From positions 7,283,274 through 7,347,273 of the forward strand of contig JAQFVV010000018.1 of NCBI GenBank assembly GCA_028023455.1: DNA of 64,000 bases, in the 5' to 3' direction. Numbering within the stretch: position 1 is the first letter of the stretch; each line of letters begins with the position of its first letter. The notes under the pieces were generated by a model. That model was not told the origin of the DNA. It saw only the letters and a list, made by a program, of their open reading frames with translations, and ran no database searches. The stretch is from Epiperipatus broadwayi. Taxonomy: Eukaryota > Onychophora > Udeonychophora > Euonychophora > Peripatidae. Positions 57,000-64,000 of the stretch are shown piece after piece. A program made the translations under genes and the position numbers.

Positions 57000-57314
57000 G
57001 TTCACTGGAGAGAACTTACCACTAGCTCCAATAAATCTTTAATTTATAAGTGCCAAAAGAAAAAAAAAATTGAAAATCTCTATTATAATGTGCCAATATC
57101 CAGGTGTTTTGAATTTATGGCTCACCTCTGTGGAGAGCTAGGACTCCAGATATAAGCTCTACAGAGGTGAGCCATAAGCTCACAACCAATAAGCTAAAAA
57201 ACAATTGGTCTGGAGATACCTATTACGATAGAGATTTTGAATTCTTTCTCTTTCGGCACTTATAAATTAAAGCTTGATTGGAACTAGTGATAAACTCCCA
57301 CTAGTGAACATTTT
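57000..57314. mobile_element. Palindromic MITE between element 2 and the solo LTR
   Basis: TGTTCACTGG...CACTAGCTCC...TTTATAAGTGCC faces GGCACTTATAAATT...GGAACTAGTG...CACTAGTGAACA. The inner arms pair through ATGGCTCACCTCTGTGGAG / CTACAGAGGTGAGCCAT. It is non-coding. Confidence 0.8.
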
Positions 57315-57373
57315 AATACAAGCTTAAAAGTAAATTACACAATTTGTGTCTTATTTTATTAATTATATATATA

Positions 57374-57660
57374 TTGTAACCGTAAATTCTGTATGGCCAG
57401 CTAATGGCCACCGAAGGCAATTGTAATTGGGCAGCCAAAATTGTCACCGTAAATCTTCTCATGGCCAACTATAGCCATCGAAGGCCATTGCCCTCTCAAC
57501 TACCTATCATGCTGAACATATTGCGGCACCAAAAATTGTAACCATTTGATTGTGCGGTCCCAATTACGTAATGTAAGTGCACTAAGAATTGTAACCTTGA
57601 TCACTGATCAACTCCCACTGCACATTGTCAGCTATTAAGAGCTGTAACCAAAAGCATATC
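57374..57660 (-). repeat. LTR-end/PBS-like module array in the solo LTR
   Basis: On the minus strand the units read GGTTACAGCTCTTAATAGC, GGTTACAATTCTTAGTGC, GGTTACAATTTTTGGTGCCG, GGTGACAATTTTGGCTGCCC and finally GGTTACAA at the LTR end. Two units also carry a GGCCATAGTTGGCC-like box shared with the leader of element 2 at 46545-46568. Confidence 0.65.
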
Positions 57661-60600
57661 ATGCTATTTATTTTATGCACCAAAAACCACAATCAACATC
57701 TGGAGCAACTTACCATAGACCAAACTAATGATCTAACATAAACTTTTATGATTTAATTTGATCGCAGCCAGGGTGTACCACAAAGACCTATCATAGTAGT
57801 ATGATAAAATACATTATACAAATTATAAGTGCAATGTTATTACTTTTAAACCTTAATTTGCGATTTTTATGGTATGCGACCCGATGGCCGACCATGTACA
57901 AGATGGCATAATTTGTGGAATTACATAAGATTATGAAATTTTAAACCATCTATATGATTTTTAATACAAATGCTAGTCCAGGTAAAGCTTTGCAATAAAT
58001 AAACATAAATACTTGGGTTCTGATTTTATAGTTTATCATATTACTGAGACTCTTATTATACTGACAAATGACAATTTAAAAACGTTAAGTAAATATATTC
58101 AATCTTGTCATTATTTGGTAAATCTGTTTACAAGTTTAATAATTAATTTGTATTGTATACTAGAATCAACTACGCAAAGCCAAAATGATGGAAAAGGTAA
58201 ATGGGATTTTATTGTACCTTACACATCATAAACTACCAAAGACGAGAAGCATCTAAATGTTTTCTCAAAAATATTAATAAACTCTTATATCATGTTGACG
58301 ATAATATGTACTTCAATGTATGCTCTATCCAAGGTCTATGATTTCTGATTTTAGGAATGACACATAGCAACGGCACAGTAAGTTTAATTATAAATCAATG
58401 TTATTTACAAATTTATGAACAATAAGTAATTAATTCTAATGTTATAATTAAAAAACATAATAAACAAATAAAATAAATAAATTATAATTCCATCGACTTT
58501 CTTCAATAACTTCTCATAGGTACAGTTTTTTAAAATCTAATCATACCTTATATCAATCTAATATAATGAATATTGATGAGATTATACAAAATTCAGCATC
58601 AACCCATGAAATATTTAACATCATTTCCAGATTCAATAAATCCCTACCGTAAACTTATAATAATATAATAAATAATATTATATCTGTAGGATGTTAGCTA
58701 TAATGTAATCATTAAATAAAGTGAAAATGTAAACTTACATTCCGGTAAATAATAATCAACCAACAGTTAACCATTATTTAGTAACTTGAATAGAATGTCC
58801 TGCGACAATTTGATGATCTAACCTATAAATTATGCTTACAAATGGAAGAAGATGATTTAGCAGATTAACTAAAATACTTTGCCCAACTTAGATCTATGAA
58901 GTAAAACATATTCCTGTGGATGTATTCATCTACACGTAGGAATTAAATAACACTAAGCGTTTTGTGGATTTATATACCATCATAAAGCAATAAGTACAAG
59001 TACACCATTCCGCGGATTTACCACCAGCGCAGGAATGAGTGTAAATACAAAAATGGCAATTAAATAATCTGTGGATTAACCACCAGCACAGATTAATGCC
59101 CTTTAACATTCTAAAACAACATTACTATTTACTTCACATTAAAGTGCAAAATCATCCTCCTCAGTTATTCTGACCATTCAGAAAAACACTAACACTTAAG
59201 CAAATGTGGGTTCTTGCATAATAAAATGTTACACTAATCAGGACAACTAATGTACTAACTTATCTTGCTTAAAATAAAACATGTGTAATACAATATAAGT
59301 AATATTAGCATAGGAATATAAATCTGGAAAGACTCACAAAATATCTCACAAAGATTGATATATCTCATGAATTCATTTAGTACTTTTAAGCTTTTCCGCA
59401 AGCGCTATTCTCTTGAATAAATATTTTATTCAACCCCTATTAATTTAAACTTAATAAAATATAACTTATGAACTTCATATGCGAGTTCATATAACGATAA
59501 AATTAAATTAATGTATTATTCATCAAATATATAAAATTTAACGGTGTGTGTGTGATAAAACTAAATGTAAAGCATTTTATAGTTCAATACATGAATTTTA
59601 GCAGATGTGTGTATCACAAATTGGATTGTATAGCATTTTATAACTCCTAATGTGATCCGTGGAATCCATGTACGATGTGTAGAACAGTAAGTATACGAAG
59701 TAATAGCTATAATTATAGTCAAATTCCATACATGCAACTTTATCCATTCGTATTAGTTATTATAATCACTATTAGATTAACGATTTTACGTGGCTACATA
59801 AACATGAAACAATTTCAAAACATGATACGCAGACTTTAAATGACAATGTTTTTCATAAAGTTATTAATCTCTACATTTCTCTATTAAAAGTGTTCCAAGT
59901 TTATCACATCCATGCAAGTATTTATTTATCCACGCGTTAATCCAGGAATACTAATTACAGCAATTAATTTATTCATTTCAAACCGACGATACAATTATAA
60001 AATAGCTTTGATTAATTATTTGAAGAATGTTTATTATCCAAATGTTAAACAAATTAACTAGCAAATATTACTGGCATTGTAAAGTTAAATATCAATCAAT
60101 ATTATATTTTATTAGAATTAAAAAATGGAAATATTAAAATATTTTGATAACTTTAACGTTTTACTTTAACTTAAAATTCTTCTTTTTTAAAAAACAAATT
60201 TTCATATTCATAAAACTTCTGTAATTAAAATACTTATTTAATTTTTCCAAATTGTAGAATAATAAATATTTCAAAACATACCAAAATCTTGTATTTAATT
60301 CTTTCAAACTTAAACTGGGAAGCTCCGACATTTTAAAAATGTAATATTGGAAAATTTATTACCGGTGATTCGATCCATTTGGCCAGCCGACTTGAACAGA
60401 CTTTTAAATTTAGCAATTCATCTTATAATTAATTACCACTATGTTATATTTACGTTTATAGCAAGTTTTGTGGTAATCCGTTTACTTATAAACTATTTTA
60501 AAATAAGCTTATCAAATTTACACCATTTGCCTTTACCATTTTATTTTCTTTCTCCCACCAAAAGCAAACTAACAGACAATGTTCCTTAAATTCGCGCTCT

Positions 60601-60967
60601 TTTCTTTTTTTTACATTGAGATGCTTACGTAATTATTGTATTTATTTTTAATATTTATTATTTAATTGAACAAATGGTTTTTTAATTCAATGGAAATAAT
60701 AATTTAAGATCATTTTAAACAAATAAAATTATAGTATTATTTTTAATACTATTTTACCAAATTTTAATGTGTTGTCAGATTTTTAAAAAGTTAAACATTT
60801 TGATATGAGTTAGCATATGGGAAGAAGCAAACTTAAATTTATTAAAATAATATAAGAGAGTAATCTGTTCAAAGTGCAGTTCAAGCCAATCAAATCACCA
60901 AAAGAAGAAAGAGAAATTTTTATACTAGTTACATCAATTAATATATTTTATGCTAAAATATATGGTT

Positions 60968-60971
<4 letters not shown>
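57374..60971 (-). mobile_element. Probable solo LTR related to element 2, 3.6 kb
   Basis: Termini TTGTAACC and GGTTACAA are a perfect 8 bp inverted repeat, the same terminus as the element 2 LTR start. Both flanks are AT repeats. On the minus strand the last ~300 bases hold repeated GGTTACAA/PBS-like modules that match the PBS neighbourhood of element 2, which sets the orientation. No gag or pol is present, and the interior is AT-rich without coding signal. A DNA transposon with short inverted ends is a less likely alternative. Confidence 0.6.

Positions 60972-61042
<71 letters not shown>
60971..61042. repeat. (AT)n microsatellite
   Basis: 71 bp TA run flanking the solo LTR. Confidence 0.9.
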
Positions 61043-61044
<2 letters not shown>

Positions 61045-61472
61045 ACCAGGTCACACTGGTTATCAACTGGGTAACAATACTGAATGTTCTATTAATAGAA
61101 AATAGAAATAATAATTATGAGAAATTATTTTAGATTAATGACTTTTTTAAAAAAAATTCCAAATAGAAAGTAATTTGCATGTATCATCATGTTTGTTGAT
61201 ACATGCTGGTCTTTCAAAGATCTTAATGGCTTCTCTGATCTGGCATTGTTGAAGAGGGTCACCTTTGCATAATATTCTTGTATTAAAAAATCAATACTAT
61301 GACATGTATCTATAGTATGAAAAGATAGTGCTGGTGATGATGAGTGTTTTTAATTGCATTAATATGTTCATCTCCTCAAGCATTTAAGCAATGATTATTC
61401 ATGCCTATATAGGAAGCTTTTCAAATGTTACATGGAAGTTTATATACTCCATGTGCTTTAAGAGGGATTGAG

Positions 61473-61533
<61 letters not shown>

Positions 61534-61631
61534 AATTATACATGGATGTAGTCAGATAATATTTTATATATATGTAAAGTATGGGTGTATAAACAGTTTT
61601 TGTTTTATAGTATGGGTGTATAAACAGTTTT

Positions 61632-61666
<35 letters not shown>

Positions 61667-63308
61667 ATTGCTTATTATTATTGAAGCCATCCAAACTTCA
61701 CAAATGATAACCAGTAAAATATTTGTTCTATAATAGCAATATCAAACAATTATAAATGTAGATGAATGAGAAAACTGTATTTTCATTATTCATCTGTAAA
61801 CTCTTTGTTTTAATATACACATGTATGTAAATCTGATAAATATTGAATTATTAAATGAAAGATGTTTGAAACTAGCATAATTGATGCAAAGATAAAATCT
61901 CTAAAATCTGAATTCATTATGAATCTCATTTCAATTTAATATAACTAAAATTACAAATTAGCAAGAGAAATTTGTGAAACTGTTTCCTATTTATTTTTTA
62001 TAAGAAGCACTTAGTTGCATTTTGAGAATCTTTTCAAAGTAAATTAATATATATATATATAATATTTATTTATAAATATTTATTTATAAATTTGAATATA
62101 TATATATATATATAACGTCTGTTAATAATTTTACCAAGAATTCTTCATATATTTTATAGATAAATTTCATTTATGATGTAATCAGGTAAACTACCAATTA
62201 CAAACCCACACACTATCTAATAATTGAGTAATTGACTAATCTATTATTAAACCAAAGTGGAAAAATATTTTCAGTTTATATCTAAATCATATAAAAGAAC
62301 TTGATGTGTAAAACTGAAAGTATTTTCCATAAAAAATTATATAAAGTATTAATGTTTGATCTATTTCCTTTATAAAATCTAGGATGTAAAATAAAAGTAG
62401 TTTAATTTATGCATTAAAATTCAATGAAAAATACTATTATTGAATTGTGTGATGTTTCAAATCAAAGCTTTTCTTATTACATTATATTTAAAATTTATGC
62501 ATAAAATATACAGAGCATTTTAAAAAAAGGATTAATATCTACATCTAAAAACCAATAAAATCTTCTAATTATATATATAATTAGAAGATCAGAATAATAT
62601 AAACCACCGAATAGTCGTCAGAATTTCTGCTAATTAGACTGTATTTTGTTATTCAAATGGTATGAAAAGCTTACGACTTTGACATTTTTTCAACATTATT
62701 CCCAGTGTGGCAGTATTATACAGATCATCTGTTGGTATCAGGAGAACTATATACTCTGCAATTGAACAATAATTGTGGCCAAGAGATTGAGAAACTTTAA
62801 GTGCCAAATCTGAATTGGCTTTCATAAAAACTTATTTGAATATTATATAATAATTTTAAAATAAATGAATTGTTTTAAAGAAAATATAAATAATTGGTCT
62901 CTTTGATCTCAAAATTAGAAAGTAAAATTACAATAAAAATAAAATAATTTCTTTCATTCTTTTTTGTTAAAAATCAAAAACATATCCGGAGGCTAATAAA
63001 TGTTTAACATGTAAAGATTGTCCTAGCATAGATATTATTAAAAATATACCAAAGTTATCCTATAAATTATACGTTATTACTAGTAATTCTAATATTTTAA
63101 TGAAATAAAAAGCTCATGAAAATCTATCTCTAGATATTAAGTTGATAGAATAAATTAACAACTACAATAATTTGTTTGTTAGCACCATTATTGGTAATAA
63201 CTACTCTACTATTTAAATACCATAATTTGATTTTGATAAGAAATTTAATATATATATATATATGTAATTTTAATACATTTTAATCAGAAATCATATATTT
63301 TTTAATAC
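61043..63308. other. AT-rich intronic DNA, no gene
   Basis: It contains (AT)n runs at about 61480-61530 and 61634-61664 and a tandem GTATGGGTGTATAAACAG near 61578 and 61609. A perfect 30 bp palindrome centred in TAATTATATATATAATTA lies near 62575. Nothing coding is seen. Confidence 0.4.
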
Positions 63309-63495
63309 CTCCCTTTGGATATCTTCTTTCCACAAACATTCCATAATTTTGTATCACTTCATATTTAGCACATTGTGTTTTACTGCAACTATCAGCTATA
63401 ACAGCGCCATCTTTAATATCAGTTTTACTTTCAAGCTTAAGATTAAATTTAGATGCTGTTGCATAATCTAAATCAAAATAGTCCAAATCATCAAT
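63309..63495 (-). CDS. SOUL/HEBP-type heme-binding protein, internal exon (upstream of the 46 kb intron)
   Basis: This 187 bp minus-strand exon encodes about 62 residues. It is preceded by a T-rich tract ending in TTTATTAG (acceptor AG at 63497-63496). It ends at CCAAAGGGAG before a GTATTA donor. The C-terminal half contains CAKYEVIQNYGMFVERRYP, the recognisable start of the SOUL heme-binding fold (family pattern: YEV, then E-R-R/E-Y-P). The exon starts in phase 0 and leaves one base, G, which completes an Ala codon with the CA that opens the next exon at 17210. This gives the family's usual RRYP..AKWV junction. The N-terminal part (IDDLDYFDLDY...) is acidic and not recognised. Proteins of this family bind tetrapyrroles in the cytosol or are secreted. 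HEBP1 and HEBP2 cannot be told apart here, and upstream exons lie beyond the window. Confidence 0.82.
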
Positions 63496-63497
63496 CT

Positions 63498-64000
63498 AAT
63501 AAAAAAAAATATTATTTTAGTGAAGACAATAAAGTTATTTAAAATTTATTAATTTTTCAATAGTTAAAGATATGATTTTAAACAAATAGTAATAGATATA
63601 TAATACTTTTTCTTAACTGTGATGATGGTGGTAATGATTTTTATAGCTGTTTGAACATTTACACACCATCACATCAATGTTAATTCATAATTTTTTAAAA
63701 ATTAATACGTATTTAAATTGTTTTAAAGTTGTTTAATTTTTAGTAAACTCATTCTAACTGCAGTACTATGGCACCTAGAATTGTGTAAGAAAAAAAGGAA
63801 ACAATTTAATTTTTAATATATATATATATAGTATTTAATGATTAATTTCTCTATAAAATTAAAATCATTTTTTGTTGTGGATGGTAGGAATTATTTATTA
63901 TTGCAAAAACATGTTCATTTTAACAACAAATGCTTGTAAAACAGTGGTAATAACAATAAAAATATTAATAATTATTTAAATATAGCATAGAAAGTTATAA
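63498..64000. other. Upstream intron of the SOUL gene, no exon seen
   Basis: AT-rich; the preceding exon of the minus-strand gene is not recognisable and is probably beyond the window. Confidence 0.4.

Noticed and set aside
60347-60589. 80-codon hydrophobic ORF
   Set aside because: Lies inside the probable solo LTR and starts at a non-ATG codon; chance frame.

Overview
This window is AT-rich (roughly a quarter G+C by eye), animal-like nuclear DNA. It has spliced exons, long (AT)n, (TACC)n and (TATC)n microsatellites, palindromic MITEs, a tRNA-like SINE and several Ty3/gypsy LTR retrotransposons. There is no bacterial-style gene packing. The species cannot be named from this sequence; an AT-rich invertebrate is the best reading.

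The only host gene I can support is on the minus strand. Three exons (63309-63495, 17068-17210, 11703-11819) join in phase and encode part of a SOUL/HEBP-type heme-binding protein. The intron between the first two is about 46.1 kb and holds most of the window. The next intron is 5.2 kb. The first and last exons appear to lie outside the window.

Layout. 1-2494: non-coding DNA with dispersed repeats. 2495-10719: LTR element 1 (LTRs of about 2.2 kb), which has a gag-like coiled-coil ORF, an unrecognised ORF and an integrase tail but no reverse transcriptase. 10720-11605: (AT)n, (TACC)n and (TATC)n. 11703-11819: SOUL exon. 11870-17910: a dense cluster of palindromic and foldback MITEs, with a SOUL exon at 17068-17210. 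18000-26350: AT-rich intronic DNA. 26351-40925: old, broken gypsy element 3 on the minus strand, with a young SINE and other DNA inside it. 41725-56982: LTR element 2, a young gypsy element with LTRs of about 4.3 kb and a nearly complete but frameshifted gag-pol. Its 5' LTR is interrupted by an inverted copy of its own integrase segment. 57000-57314: a palindromic MITE. 57374-60971: a probable 3.6 kb solo LTR on the minus strand, related to element 2. 61000-63300: AT-rich intron. 63309-63495: SOUL exon.

The most unusual signal is at the LTR/primer-binding-site junctions. In element 1, and on the minus strand of the solo LTR, the LTR's terminal octamer followed by a tRNA-Lys-like primer-binding site is repeated as a degenerate tandem array, partly inside the LTR and partly in the leader. 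Each module looks like a potential LTR end plus primer site. The LTR lineages also share related termini (TTGTAAC or TATAAYAG) and sit in (AT)n tracts.
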